In this document: one piece after another, positions 13,173 to 27,425 of the stretch
Numbering within the stretch: the first letter of the stretch is position 1
Layout: each line of letters starts with the position of its first letter
Assembly (NCBI GenBank): GCA_034008185.1
Contig: CM067081.1
Span: forward strand, 81,984,765 to 82,048,764
Direction: 5' to 3'
Length of the DNA stretch: 64,000 nt
Origin: Gorsachius magnificus
Lineage: Eukaryota > Chordata > Aves > Pelecaniformes > Ardeidae
The notes under the pieces: model-generated
The model's database searches: none
Told to the model about the DNA's origin: nothing
Seen by the model: the letters and a program-made list of their open reading frames with translations, nothing else
Translations under genes and position numbers: made by a program

Positions 13173-13368
13173 CATGCTTTTCCAAGTGCTGGCAGCAACT
13201 ATCTACAAGGCGGGGAACCTGCCTGTAAATAGGGTTCAGGCTTAGTTTCTTATCTCTTGCTTTTTCTTTCTTGCTCTGGGCTTCTGCTGGCAAAGAGAGC
13301 TGGAGAGCCTCTAACAATCGTGACTGATTGTCATCAAGATCTGTAATAGAGTCTACAGACATCGCGCC
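13173..13368 (-). CDS. ARHGAP6: ARHGAP6 exon 5 (196 nt; start of RhoGAP domain)
   Basis: The exon encodes 65 codons plus one base, from [20 protein letters not shown] to the end of [10 protein letters not shown]. The acceptor cag is at 13371-13369 and the donor GTAAG begins at 13172. The stretch [20 protein letters not shown] matches the beginning of the RhoGAP fold, where the first helix precedes the arginine-finger loop. The preceding segment, with [14 protein letters not shown], is charged and helical. The sequence appears essentially identical to the remembered human protein, which suggests strong purifying selection. The open frame runs on past both exon borders, but the AG and GT sites and the phase match to the neighbouring exons fix the ends. 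Confidence 0.97.
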
Positions 13369-16300
13369 CTGTAAAATACACACACATGAAAAATCAGTAC
13401 GGCTGGAGAAATCTAAACACCACAGGACCTTATCTAACAAATACTTTTGCCTACCTGCATTTTAAACAAAAATACAATTTGCTACACAGTTTTTGTAAAT
13501 TAACAAAGTTATAATACCAGTGTAACGGATGGGAAAATCACAATGGTACCAATGTTATTATTACCATACTATAAAGTATACAAATTAGATATTAAAAAAA
13601 TGAAATGCTTTCCACTCACTCAGCACACCTTTTTATCGTTGTAAGCCTGCACATATTGCAGGACAAGGATGAATCATGGTCTGTGTGTGTACCTCAGAAG
13701 TACAATATTTATGTGCATGGAGATATATACACATTTTTACACACGATTCCCTATTTCTTCTTCAGCTTGGGCCATTGTGTCCGTAAAATGATGCAAACAG
13801 ATTCACAACGATACACCACAGACAGCTAACTAATAACATAAAAACATACAACTGCAGAAACTGAAATATTCCCATATTATCACAAAACAAAGACACATCA
13901 GAGAATTAGAGGGGTAATACTTTTTAGATAACTCTACTTCATGTATCTTAATATTTCAAAATCATTAAAATTCCAATGAAAGCTTTGAAAACTATGATTG
14001 GATTACAGCAAGACACAGAAGTTCAAGCAGTCAGTAAAGGACAAAGCAGCACAAGCAGAAGGAGGTTTATGGCATGTTTCAATGGTCACACTTGAAAAAT
14101 AAGGTTCTTTTTTTCAAACCACAAAGATTACTGTCACTTCAAAATGACCATTTCCTTCAATTTTTTTTTAAACTTGCCAGGCAAAAACATTTTATGGGCT
14201 ATCTAGGCTTATAAATAATAATAAAACAAAAAGAAAAAAATTTGGTTTCATTCTCATTAAAATATCTATTGTAAATTCTTCTCTTTCTTTCTGAAACAAA
14301 GGATACATTTTACTATAACATAAAACGTACTATACAGGGATCCACGTGTCATCCTATGAAATAATGAAAGAAATGTTAATTCCCATTCAAAACTGACAAC
14401 TACTTTCTTAAAAGCACGCTGTTCTGCTGACGGGTATTCCATAGACTGCTGGTGAGATCTCTATGTCTATTAAATGAGAACTGTACAACTACTAGGGAAT
14501 TTCAAGCTCTAGAAGTATTTTCTTCCATCAACCTAGACAACTGAACTTTACAAAGATTTCTGACTCATAGGCAACTTGTACAAAGTCCACTGAGATTTCA
14601 AAAGAATTTAAAAATTTTTAGTTTATAGTATCTTTAAAAAAACAAAAGCATCTAACTTATCAGGTGTAGTTCTGTTTCTTATAATTCAGGGAAGACTTAT
14701 AAAATGCAATGAAGTTTTTAGATGTGTTTGGACCCACATCTCTAAAAAATGACTAGACCCTTTAGAATGCAACTTTGGCCTTGATTTCTGATGTCTCTCA
14801 GAAGTACATTTGCTTGATTCCCTTTACCATTTCCTGCCAAAAGGGGAAAACAACCCCCAAAAAACCAAACAAAAAACCCAAGGCCAAACAAGCATCTCTG
14901 GCTATGATCCATGTGTGTAAAATTCCAACTGAACAATTTTTCTATTTTGTTTTTAAGAGTTTGGGGTTTCAGACATCAAAAGTAGTCAACTGACACTGAA
15001 AACGCTAATCCACCACTGCAGCTCCCAGGCAGCTCCTGTATGACAGGTGCCCTCCTTTATACCCTGCCTCTACTGGTCCTTCCCTGTCTGCAAAGCATCC
15101 TCACCTCATGAATCATTACTATCACGGAGTCACTTAAGTCGGATTCAGATCCCTAAAATAGATGTAAATACAGTCAGTTCACCATTATCCTTGGGCATTT
15201 TATCAAAGTTGTGGATTAACTGGGGCACTGAGCTGGCTTTAGGAAGAGTGACCTTGAGTTCAGTGGCTGAAGTACAGCACTGCTTGGCAACACCAAGTCC
15301 AGGCCAGCTCTGATTTTAAATTTCAAAGTGCACAGGAAAACCTCTACCAACATACTCCATGGATCCAGCTCAAACTCAGCCAGACCCGTGAGTTTGGGCT
15401 CAGCCAGACCTATATGACTGCTGAGGAATGATGCAGGAGATCATGCACATTGCTGCCCACTACTCCAGGACTATTAACACAGACACAGTGCTACTTGGAC
15501 TGCAGTGCCCAGCAACCGAAGAAAAATCTAGTTCCATCTACTAGGCTTTACCTTTGCACATAATGGGTACCAGTCCCTGCTCCACCATGACAAGCTCAAA
15601 ATCTAAATAACCTAGGCAAGTGTTAAGCTAAGCACACAGGGACATGAAGGAAAGTGGAGATTAAAGAGGAGATGGAAAGAGCAAAAAGAAAATGAAGGCC
15701 AGAGGGACAGGTGTGGAACGAAGGTCAGATGAAGCTTTTCTTTACTTTTTAAGGGTTATAGAAGGGTTTTCTATTTTAAGAAGATGAGCAATATTACAGA
15801 GTATGCATGGGATCAAGTACCATCCATGGCAGAATCATTTTCACTCCATACATTATGCTATTTGAGTAGAAAAGCAGTATGACCGGGCTCCTGATACTTG
15901 AATAAATTTTGGCTGCATAATTTATATACATAAAGAATATATTAGCAGAGAGTTAGAATATTCTGTACAATAAGCACACAGAAAGTGCCTTGCTGGATGA
16001 CTAGGGTCTCAACTTCCAACTGCTTGGGCAAAAGTCCTACACAGAAAATGTGTGATTTCTGTCTAGCTCTTGGAGGAGAGAGAACCACAGCACTCATCCC
16101 ATGAGCTCTGCAGCCAGCATTACCTTACATCCCTTATTGAAAGCCTCAGGTGAGTGTTTGAAGACTCAATGGGATACATGAAAGTGAATGACACAGTTGC
16201 AAAGAAGTGTTGCAAAGTGATGAACAATCTCTCCAATTTAAGTTTAAGAGGACTGAACTCCAGGTGTCTGTGCAGCATTTGTGTGAGAAACTGATTGTAT

Positions 16301-18264
16301 CAGCTGCATGTACTAATGAATAATTTTGTAAGGTTTTTTTTAAGCATTTGCCTTGATATAGTTGAAAATAAACAGTGCAACACTGCCCAAGAGATAAAAA
16401 ATAAGTGCAGGCTTCCTTACCATCCCCTAAAAAACCTCAGGGGAGTAGAGTAAGTAACACTGATAAGCAGAAGTATAAAGACCAAAGACAGACAAGATAT
16501 GGGACATGAGTTGATATTAATGTTAAATAATTGACAATTCATGAAGTACGTTACTTAATAACTGAGGTTCGTCCCAAGAGAACATGCCAGCTCCCTCCAC
16601 CTCACACTGCCCACACCTTAGTCTACTCTTACTTCTCTGTAGGTGAACCATGAGCTGCGGCATCCTCATGACTATGGACTGAGGGCTCAAATTCAAGACC
16701 CTGAAAGCTGCAATCCTGGCATTAAAACCAAAAAACCAAACCAACTCCCATCGGGTTCTAGGAACTTGGTCCTGATGGAGCTCTGTCCCTTGGATGTAAC
16801 AAAGGATCCAGGTACCTTCTGCTTGCTGTCTGGACAAATGCACGTCAGGGATCTTAGCACACTTGGTGAAAAGACCTGCAGGTGACCCATATCTGGACAT
16901 ATGAACTATCTTTTGCTCATATGAAAACACATTCTGAAGCCAATGGGTGTATACAGTGAATTTCTAATTTTTGCCACTGCCTATGCCAAATTCTGAAGTA
17001 AGCTGGTGGGTTTCCCTTCACACTTCTGTTCAAGTGTACTTTGCACTTTTGTGTGAACATAACTGCCTATTCATATGATCTGAACAGGCCAATAGATGTG
17101 CATTATGTATATATAAGAATGCAAATATCTTCAAATATCATGCCCTCAGCTATTTGCAGACACTTCAAACTTCAGGCAACAGCTAGAAGGAAAGAAGGCA
17201 GGTCACAGGGCTCTTCTATCTTCTCTTAATTTGCAGTTTACTCCAGTTCTACCCCTCTTAACACTATGGCTTGAAGATCCCTACACAGCTTTTCTCTGAA
17301 GCAAGTTTTATCGTAAGGATGAAAGAAGGTGAAGATCCTAAGAAAATATTTTATTTTCCAGGGTCTGTTCTTGTACCCCAAATTCTTTCTCAGATTACTT
17401 AACAGGGTTTTTTATTGAAAGCATTTTATTATGCATTTTTTCTCCCTCCATTGCAAACGAAATTAAAAAGCAGTAATTCTAGAACCTCTATCCCATGGTG
17501 ACTAAAAAAAAATACAAAATCTACTGTTACTAGCTGCAGTACTGGAAAATTGGAAAGCTCAGAGCATAAAATTTACTTGCAAGGAACAGAACCCTGCAGG
17601 CAAATGGTCTACCTGGTACCTATCTTCCATGCAGGATTAACATCCAAACCAAAACACCGCACTGCACTCTGCTGCCAAAGGCATTTTCATAGCCTGTATG
17701 CAGAAATGTCCTTCAAAAGGCCTGGTACAAATTTACTCTGACAACTTCTTACCACCGAGGACACGATCAGAATTAGACCATGGGGATTTTTATTTAATAT
17801 TAGGATAGGGATTAATAGTTAGATTTATTTCCAAGTTTGTGGAGCTAGATTAACATAAGCATACATATAAATATCAATATCAATCTCATAGGCTTAGTCT
17901 TCCTCAGCTGAAAAAATCAGGTTGAAGACAGATGAAATTTGTTAAATCTAAGAGACCTTGACAGAAGGATGTAGATAAAGGGAGTGAACAGGAAGACTTC
18001 TAAATAATCTCCTGCCACTTTACAATCTGTAACAGACTTGCACAGTCCATATGATCTTTTCCCACCAGCACCAGAGAAAGATTTCTACTACAGTTAGCAT
18101 TTTCTGGTATTGACCAGGCGAGCTTCCACCTGAAAAAAAAAATCACTGTTTGAACATGACAGAAGAAATATTCCACAATCCACAGACAGAACAGGGATTT
18201 TTCCTGCTCCAGCTAGACCCTCTGGACCTACTGGTATGTACCACATTGCGATGGGTCCACTTAC
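13369..18264 (-). other. ARHGAP6: ARHGAP6 intron 4
   Basis: A 4.9 kb intron. It holds A- and T-runs (for example around 14160 and 14860) and a small local duplication near 15374-15411, where a phrase containing ctcagccagacc occurs twice about 25 bases apart. Nothing coding was recognised. Confidence 0.88.
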
Positions 18265-18521
18265 ACGCCTCCTTGCTCGTGGCGCTGGCTCGGGTGTGTT
18301 AGGAGAAGTGGATTCGTTCGGTGTTTCTGAGGTTGAACTAAGAGATGAGTTACTGCTTGAAAGTTCTTTGTTCTGCCTTTTAGTTCCGAACGGCAAGAGA
18401 AAGGCCACAAAATCTGAAACATCTTTTTGCTCTTCTCTCTGAGAGTCTTGCTTGAGCTTGTAGGCCCGGTCATTAGCAATCACTTGGGACAAGGGCATTC
18501 CAAAAGCCTGGGGAATAAATT
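18265..18521 (-). CDS. ARHGAP6: ARHGAP6 exon 4 (257 nt; serine-rich linker)
   Basis: The exon encodes 85 full codons, beginning [20 protein letters not shown] and ending [13 protein letters not shown]. The acceptor cag is at 18524-18522 behind a long T-rich tract, and the donor GTAAGT starts at 18264. The first half is mixed charged sequence shared with mammalian ARHGAP6. The second half is a low-complexity run of Ser, Thr, Asn and Pro, followed by an arginine cluster just before the exon border. The linker is probably flexible and a phosphorylation target, which is inference from composition. The Met of FGMPLS is in frame and would be the first coding ATG for any transcript that starts 3' of exon 2. 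Amino acid differences from the remembered human sequence are few. Confidence 0.96.
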
Positions 18522-21500
18522 CTGCAAAAACAACAACAAAAAAAATCAGTATTTTCTGAACATCTGATATTTATTTAGTACAAAAAGAATTAAGTATTAA
18601 GCTGTTAAAAAGAAAAACAATCTGAAGGCCCTTTAAATATATAATAATTCCAATGAGGTACTGGACTGCATAATAATAATAACAACTTTCAAACAATAAA
18701 ATAATAGTGGAGACGTGCCAGGTAATTGTAGCCCATGGTATCGGAATCCTATGTCCAGTTGGATCATGCAAGATATACCAATCTTGGAAAATCACTTGGG
18801 AGCAGATCTAATTACGATCTCAACTTCCACTGAAAGCAAGTGGAAGTCAGGCACCTTTGACTACATCTAGATGGTGCAGAGGCTCCAGTAACCTAATCCT
18901 GAGACTGGAGAGCCTAGCTGGACTGTGCCACAGCACCCTCATGTTTCAGACCCCTTCATGAGATTTCTTTCTCAAAAATGTTGCAGGGCACCAGAATCAA
19001 GGGGCACAGGCATGTGCATGGGTCTCATTACAGGTCAGGAGGGTATGCACCTACCTGTACAGGGAGCTTGTAAATGCATCCACTATTCAGACTAAGCCTT
19101 CAAGGATATATAAGAACTATACTGCTTTAACATATTGGTACAATTAAACCAGTTTAACAGTGGTGTATCAGTATAAAGGTACTTTGTAACAGTACAAAAA
19201 TATATAAGGACATACAGAAATACAGGAGAATACAAGTTTCTCTCAATTAACAAAAAGAACATAATCCCATTCCACAGCAATATAGCTGTAATGTACAAAA
19301 CCAGCATATACTTCAGGTCTTAAAGGAAAACGCCCGAATGTTTTACAAAACAGAAAAATGCTCTACAGTGAATCAGCCAACAACTAACATTGAAATTCTC
19401 ATCATTAAGTTTCAAATCTAGACCTATCTGAGACTAGTAGAACCAAACCATTGGGCCAGACTACCAACCAGAACTGTTTTGTACTCAAATGGAATGAAAA
19501 AATAGCTATTGACTCTATTCGTCCTGGTGAAAATGGGTGCAACTTCTACTAGGTTTCAGCTTCAGACCTGCCTGTATCGGGAATAAAGCACCAGAGATTA
19601 AAAGCAATATATTTTTTTAAAGCATGAAAAAAAGGAACAACAACAAAAAAAAAAGCAAACAAAAAAAAATCCTTATATAATTGTGGCAGCAGAGTGGACA
19701 AGTATCTAAATGATTAAAGGCCAAAGTTCCTCCTGGGACTTAAAGTTTGACTATATCTTTGATGACACTTTCAGGTTTTATCTAGGCTTGCATTATCATT
19801 AAGATTAAAGTAAGGCATTGAAAAGAAGAGTATATTTTATGACTCCTGAATGAGGACACTAATAGCCTATCATACTAAAGAGACAAGGGCCTGTTCTGAT
19901 TTGGTGAGAAACTTTACTGCTCTTTAGAAGTATGAAATGTTAAGACATGAACTAACTTTGGTGGCCAGACAAAACTAAATCAGGAAGCAGAGCCTCACAT
20001 ATCAAGCAAGTCTGGAGGAGACCTGTTAGTAGAATGACATCTAAAACCATCTGCATTTAATTTAGGACAAGAAAGAACATCATCACGTGGATATCAAGCA
20101 ATGTGGGGACTGCCAGTTCGAAAAGTCCCAAGTTAGACCCATCCTTCCTGTACTCAGCAGAGTGTGCCTATAAAATGATGAGAGCATTAATATTAAAATT
20201 TTTTACTGTTCTGAATTATCTTCCCAATGAACATTTAAGACCACAAACTTCAAACACACATATGCAACATGTCTCCCCTTCTGCCTGTCTAACAGGGTGC
20301 TTTGTTTTACCCCCAGCATCCCTATTTATCTGTCTTTCCATAACATTTCCTAAGAAAAGCCAAATGAAATCCTGAACACAAAATATTTCTCTGGTTTTGG
20401 CTCACAGACACTCATGGTTCAAATAGGGATGGGACAGCAGTATGTAGCCCAGTGATGCCCAACAGCATGCTGATGCCATTGATCCTACAGCACTGGGATC
20501 AACTGGGACAAGATCAGCAGTGGAAGAGATCTCAGCACTGCTTCTTTAAAGGAATTTAATTAAAACAACCCTCTACCTGACTTCGTCATGTAAATGCTGG
20601 TATTTTGAGGTAGGTGTTGCTCCTCCTTGAAAACCTTCAGGTGTGGGATGCCAGGTTTTTAATTCCTCTTGCTCAACAAGCCTGTGCAGCAGTGAAAGGA
20701 CACTGAACCTCTGCTCTAGGCTACTTTGCTGTAGGCCTCCTTCTCAGAGGACATGAACCGCTTCCCTGATTTCTCAATGTCTGGCAGAGATGAGGAACTG
20801 GATGAAAACCAACTGGCTGATTTTCAGACTAAATACAAATGGAAGTGATGCTGGCTGGCAGCGGTAATTACGTTAAAGAATTGGCAAATCCAGTAACTTT
20901 TTGCTCCCTTGTTGAAATTAAAAGAATTGGTTGCACCCTCTGCAGACTGACTACAGCCTCAAGTTCCATCCAAAACCTCTGTGTGTGTGTACGCCATGGG
21001 GGGGGGAGCATGTTTTGCCCACCACTCTTCGGAAGTATTCCATCCCAACAATTTTCTTGTTGGACAGGTGTTGTCATGCCCATTACAGTGAACGCTAGCC
21101 CTTTTGACATCGCTGATTCATTAAAAAAAAAAAAAAAAAGAAGAGTTGTAGTCATGCAAAATATTTAGCAAGCCATTGATGGGGGAGAAAGGGCACTGAC
21201 CCAGATGTAAGATGTGTAGGCTTGAGGCTCTGATCTCACAATCAAGCTAGAAGCTCCAACTGCCTATTTCCTGCTGTAGGCTGGAGATCCCTACTGCTGG
21301 AGAGGTCCAATTTGTATGAAGAAAAGTTCCTTAGAGTAGGGCCTCAAACTTTCGTCTGTGGTACATGTACTGAGTGCCAAAGCTACTAAATTAGTTACTC
21401 TCTGTAAAACCAACAAAAATTTGATCACTTAATCATCAGAGTGGGCAGCTTAAAAAGAAATTTTGCAGAAAGCACCATGTAAAAATGTGAAACAACCTGG

Positions 21501-24238
21501 CAGACTGTGCAATCAGTGTGGAAATGCAGACTCACATCCTTAGCCTGAACAGCACCATACAAGGACTTCACTTTTCATCCATTCTGGTTTTTAGTGTTTA
21601 CTGGCACAAGAGACAATTTGCTATTTTGGAGAAGTGCACGATTTCTTTTACCAGAATGTCCATCTTGCAATGCAGGAAAGTTTCTTAACAAAATTTTGAT
21701 CGAAACTGGTATGTTCCTAAAAAATCCTTCTGTGATGGCAAATCAGCATTTTCTAATAAAAAGCAGCATGCCACAGAAAAACTCCTGGCCAGATCAAATA
21801 AGAGTTTCAGTAACCAGAAATCCTTTTCTTTGCTAATCAAACGACGATATCCAGGATGTTGACCCAGACAGTTAGCTTACTTGGCCTCATGCCACCCCAT
21901 CCAAGTATAGTTTCGAAGGCTTCTCTGAAGTTTCAGCTGGTGAAAATTGTGGTTTCCATCCCACAAACCATAGCAGTCTATTAAGAACCAGTGAGGTCTA
22001 TACTCTAGACCCTAATGAGGCTTTCAATGTCAATAAAGTGAATAGCATACAATACAGCAACTTTGGATAGTCTCCTTAGCACTTTGCTTTTTTTTTTTTT
22101 TCTTAAGTACAGCTTAAGTGCTGGTTTTGAGCTGCTAAAACCTTGTGACCAAGATCTAATGAGGTGTTTGTACTACCTCTATTTAAATGATAGGACAGAG
22201 TGGGAGACAGCTCAGAGAATAATATGCTTTAAAAGGGATATTTAAATGGACTTCAAGGGGTCTATAAGTCAACCTCCCCAGCTAGCCAGACTGGGTAATT
22301 CTGTTTTGCTAAATGAAATCAATTACTTTGGATCCGTAGAGGGAGTGATGGAAGCAAGAAAATAAGGAAAATGGAAATCTCGATCCATAATGGGAACGAC
22401 AAAACTCCCTCCATCTGCAGGTTCGTCAAAACCCTGCACTGACTCCAGAAGACTCGACACAAGGCAACGTTCTCACAGCTTCACAGTGGCTAAAACTCCC
22501 TTCTTTAGCTAGGTAGAGCTCACTGACCTTCAAGGAGTGATATAAGGCCTTTGCAATTACTTAGGCTTTTTCTGTGGGTAGGTCTTTGTTTTGTTTCTTT
22601 TTTTTTTTTTTTTTAAATGAGAGGTTCTTCAGTCCTTTAGTTGACTTTAGTACAAAATATGACAGAGCGCTGCTTAAAAAAAACCTTTTGTATGCCTAAA
22701 GAGCACGAGAAACATTTTTGAAGTTTTTAAAAAAGCACAGTGGGGTGCTGGAAAGGCTTGAGAAAAACACATTTCTGACAAACTATAATAAAAAGGAAAC
22801 TTCATCTATTCAGCTCTCTCCTTAGGCTGTGCCAAGCCATTCTAACACCGTGACAGGTTGAAATACTGAAGAACAAATGCAAACATTAAGAAATACCTCT
22901 AAATTTACTGAGCATGGCTGGGAAGTAACCATGGAAGATTTTTTTCAAGAATTTCAAACTAAAGAAAAATCAAACATTTACTGCTGGATTTGCATATGCC
23001 ATAGAGTTACCAGGAAGGCCTTTTCTCAGGAACACCAGCATATACAGCAGCTCTGCTAAGGCCCCAAAGATGAACCTGTGAAGTCCACACAGAAACACCA
23101 GCAAAAGGGATGATTCTCAGTTGCTCAACAAATCATGTAACGAGTGATTATTATTTCTGAGCAGGTCTCCCAGTTCACCTGTAGGGTTTACTGGAGCGCC
23201 AAGGCAAAATGGAGCTGGTTTGCTGATAAAATCTTGTAGGAGAAATCCCTCCTGGGAGGCAACTCTCTCAGGAATGCCTGTGTGTACTTTCCAAGTAGGC
23301 ATGCTTACGCTGACCCCCATATCACTGGCAGGAGTCAGACGCAAAGCTCCAATTCTGCTGCCGTCAAAATTAGCAGTGAATTTGTAAGGGAACAGTACCC
23401 GGCCTCCAGCATGCAGAGCATCTTGAGAATTTCTTATTCCAAGCAGCACTGACATTTTACTGCTCCTGCAGCCTGAGTACTGTTTGCTAGCAGCTAAAGC
23501 AAATGTTTGGAGACATACATAGACAGTATGACTGAGAGTCATGATGGCCATTGATAACAAGGAGGCTTGGTAGAGAAAAGCAAAGGCACTGAATGATGGA
23601 AGCTGAAAATACTGCTTAAATATCTGGGTGGAGTGCTGCTCTCCTGTTTCGCCTGTTTGCATTCAGCAAGTTTTTCTATATCCTGCTCTGGTGAGTCACT
23701 CAGAGATGTAAAAACAATTGAAAAAACACTTGTTTAAGAATTTTTCCCCTTTTAATGAGATGATGACAGATGTACCTGTCCAAAAGGACAAAATAAGGAT
23801 ATGAATCTCATTTAAAATGCATTGAATTCCACTTTAGTGTCTTTGTTGGCCTTGAGAAGTATAACAGTCTGCTGAAGCACTCACTTAACAGATAGGCAGG
23901 TTGATCGACTGGTCCATCTAAATAAAACATGATGTTAGGAGAGTAAAAACTCCACAGATTGGATCGAGTCCCAAAATACAAGTGATTAAATCTCCAAACA
24001 GTCCTAGAAGAAATCAATACCATATCCTTTTGGCTATGCTTTTTAAGCACAGACACCTGCTGGGGTAGGGTGAGGGAGAAGAGTCTTGGGCACAAATCGG
24101 AGAGAGGTGGTACCTCCCCATAGAGAACAACCCCAGAAGTCTACACCTAGGACAGGTCAGTGCATGTGAGTGCTAAAGGAGAGGGTTTGTCAGGCAAGAC
24201 CAAGGACACAAGTCCTCCTGACTCTTTTTCAGGAACTG

Positions 24239-24250
24239 CCCCCCCCCCCC
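24239..24250 (+). repeat. Poly-C run (12)
   Basis: Twelve consecutive C in intron 3. It reads as a poly-G run in the ARHGAP6 transcript. Confidence 0.9.
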
Positions 24251-25749
24251 AAAGACACAACACTGACCGCACACACTGCAAGCTGCGCAGGGCTTGTGCC
24301 TCATGTGCCCTGCCTGCAGCAGGGTCTCCATCGTGCATCCCTGGTGATCAGCATGGCGACCTTTTTTCCCCACTTCTGTGGCTTCCTGTGCCAGGCAGAT
24401 CTCAGTGATCAAGTGATCTTTGGCTGCAACCCACATGCAGGATCACACAGTGCTGTGTGATCGTCAGGATTAACCTTCAGAAGCCCAGCTATCCAAAAAA
24501 AGACTTTTCAGGTGGCATATACTCCAAGCAAGACCTAACAACATGGCCCCCTAAGCTGTTAGCTGTCCTGGTATGTGGCGTCTCCCAGGCTGGGATATAG
24601 GAAACTCAAAATGTTTGGAATGAAGTACATACTCTTCAAACTGCAACTGTGCTTACAAAAGTGATGCTGAAGGGATGGAAATGCTGTTTGTGTTAAGGCA
24701 GATGGAACTCATCTGTATGAAGTGTTTGGAGAACAGGCTTCCCTGCTTCCCCTCCGACGTCCTGTGGCCTGGTCTCACTATTTCCATCTCACAATGGTGC
24801 AGCTGGACTAGTTATCGAAAAAAAACCCACAAAAAACCCAAAAAGAAACAGAAGGAAGGCATTCCTTTTGGGCATGAGGACTAGGGACCTGCCCGGGTGG
24901 GTTAAGTAAGTGCTCCCGGCCTTCCGCGCGAACACACCCACATCCACAGTGCAGAGTGTTTGTTTTGGACCGGCTGTCCATAATGGAAGATGCTCTATGA
25001 AATAAATGGTAGAAAGGCTTGTTAAAAAAACTACAATGGAACGGACCAGAAGAATGCTTCCAGCTCACTGTGACACACACGCTGAGGGAGGTTAACTCTG
25101 ACTTTGGGTGACACAGAGACCTCTGGTCAGGGAAGGCGGTGGGGCTCAGCCGTGATGAGAGCACGGCAGGCTCATTCTTGCGGAGACCAGCAGCCCGAGG
25201 CCTTACATTTTTCTTTCCAGAGCCTGTTCATCATGGGCCAGCTGGGTGACGCCATCCCTCCTAACTCCAGAGGCTGGGGGAGATGCTGATGTTGCTGCTT
25301 CCCACAGGAAAAGAGCTGCGGGGCTAACGGCCCACATGGCACCATCCAGCACCTTCCTGGTTGCTCATCCCCTCTGCCGTCATGGATTAAGAGTCTGCTC
25401 AGAGAGTATCCATGGGCAGATGATCTGTAGTAACTCAGTAGGGCAGAGAAGAGTACACCAGAAGCAGCCATGGACAGAAACCCTGAGAAGCGGGGTGTCG
25501 TATGCTGCTATCTGAGCTACTTTTGCCTTATGTTTGTGGTTGGCAACAAATAAGAGCCAGCATGGCTTTCTTTTCACTCTGCTGACATAGCCTGGTTGGG
25601 AACCAGACTCCTTCCAATTTCCTGGCCCTCTGTACCCTTACTGACCAACCCGACACCCCTGTCAATACAGACGTCCTGAAGGAAGGAGAAAAATATAGAT
25701 ACTGCTGTTTGAGTAGTGCTGGGGTATTTTCCCCTTGGGGTGCTCCTGT

Positions 25750-25792
25750 AATATTTTATATTATATTTATATAATATTTTATATTATATATG
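25750..25792. repeat. AT-only tract with an 18-base direct duplication
   Basis: The phrase taatattttatattatat occurs twice, separated by about five bases, in a stretch made only of A and T. It can also fold on itself because it is nearly palindromic. Confidence 0.85.
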
Positions 25793-27394
25793 TAGAGAGC
25801 ATGTAAGACATCTCTGCAAATGAGAATAAGGCAATGGAAAACAGGAAAAAGAGCATAAAAGCAGAGGGGTACACTTGAAATGCCTGAAGTTAAAAGAAGC
25901 TAAAAAAAAAAAGAAAAAGGGAATTAAAATTAAGAGAAAAATTTTAAAAATGCTTGGGTATAGTTAACCAGAAGATACAAGCAATGCTGAAAAACAGGAA
26001 GTAGATAAATATATACAAGGATGAACAAGTACAAAGTGCTGACCTTTGCTGTGGGCAACTACTGAGCCCTAAACGGCAAAGTGCCCTCAGAAAATCCATC
26101 TGAAGGAAAACTGAAAGCTTATCCCTGAACAGAAATTAATTGGGGAAAATAATGTTACCTGTAAGTGCTCAACCAGTATGGTTGCGTAATTATCAGAAAT
26201 AGAGATCAGCTGAAATAAAACGAGGCTATAAGGAAATCACAAAAGAGTACAAAGCAATGTAAGAAAAAATGTTGTCTGAAAGGTCTTTGGCAACAGAGAA
26301 TTTAGAGGAATAAAGAGCAACTCTGGCATAAGCATTTGTATGCATCACCAAAGGAAGCTATCACATCTCAAGGCACAGCACCAAAGAGGCACTGGAGGAG
26401 TTGTGGAAGTGCAATTGCAAAGATCCACCAGGTTTGGGTGACACAACAAAATTAGGTCTTTGGTGAATTATATCAATTTATTATTGGTAAAATCTGCTAC
26501 TGCAATGAAAAATGTGAGAATAGAAAGATAAAATGTATTTAAACTTTCAAAAGAGCTTCTAAATAGTAACTTTCAAAGGAGACTACTGAAGTTGTGCTAC
26601 CCATATGAGGGGGAAGATAAAAGCTCTCAATGGATCAAAAATTTGTGAGAGACAGAACATTTAAAAAAAAAAAAAGCAGTAAGTGGTTAGCCATTTCCGA
26701 TGCAGAAGAGCACCCCACAGACCGCTATCGAGATCAGTATCTAGCAAATGCACTGAAAAGCGGGGAAGGTTTTGCACAGCACTATGTTGCTTTGCACTTT
26801 TTAATGCATGGAGAACGATGGGAAAAAAACCCAAGGAGACTAAGCAACATAATGACTGGTTAATTACACTGCAGCCAAATGTAATGCATTGACAGGAGCA
26901 GTAGAAGACAGATTTTTCCCCAAAGGTGGCTATAAAATCATTAAACCTCTCCCTCAAAGACTCATTCTGCACGTGGGCTCAGTCCTACATCAAGTAATTC
27001 TCATAACAAATGAAAGATTTGTTACTCACAACCCAACATGGGAGGTAAATGGATTTATCCAAACAAATGCATCAGGGGACTTTCAGCTTTAGAAGGATTA
27101 ATGCAAATATTTTCTATAGACATTTTTAAACCAAGAAAACATTAATCACATATATGAAGTCACCATACTGCCCTGGTTTCAGCTAGGATAGAGTTACTTA
27201 ATTAGATTAGTAATTAGCAATAAGATAATTAACAAACACAAATTAAAAGAAAAGCATTTTCTTCCTGACAAAGGAAAGTAACTTTGAAGTGGGAATGTTC
27301 ATTTTCTCAATGGAGTTTCAAAGTTCCATCCTTCTACCAAACCAGATTACAAGCAATAACATCAGAGTAACCAAATCACTTCTGTTGTTATAAC

Positions 27395-27396
<2 letters not shown>

Positions 27397-27424
<28 letters not shown>
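27397..27424. repeat. (TG)14 microsatellite
   Basis: Fourteen uninterrupted TG units, an ordinary dinucleotide repeat in intron 3, likely polymorphic in length. Confidence 0.97.
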
Positions 27425-27425
<1 letters not shown>

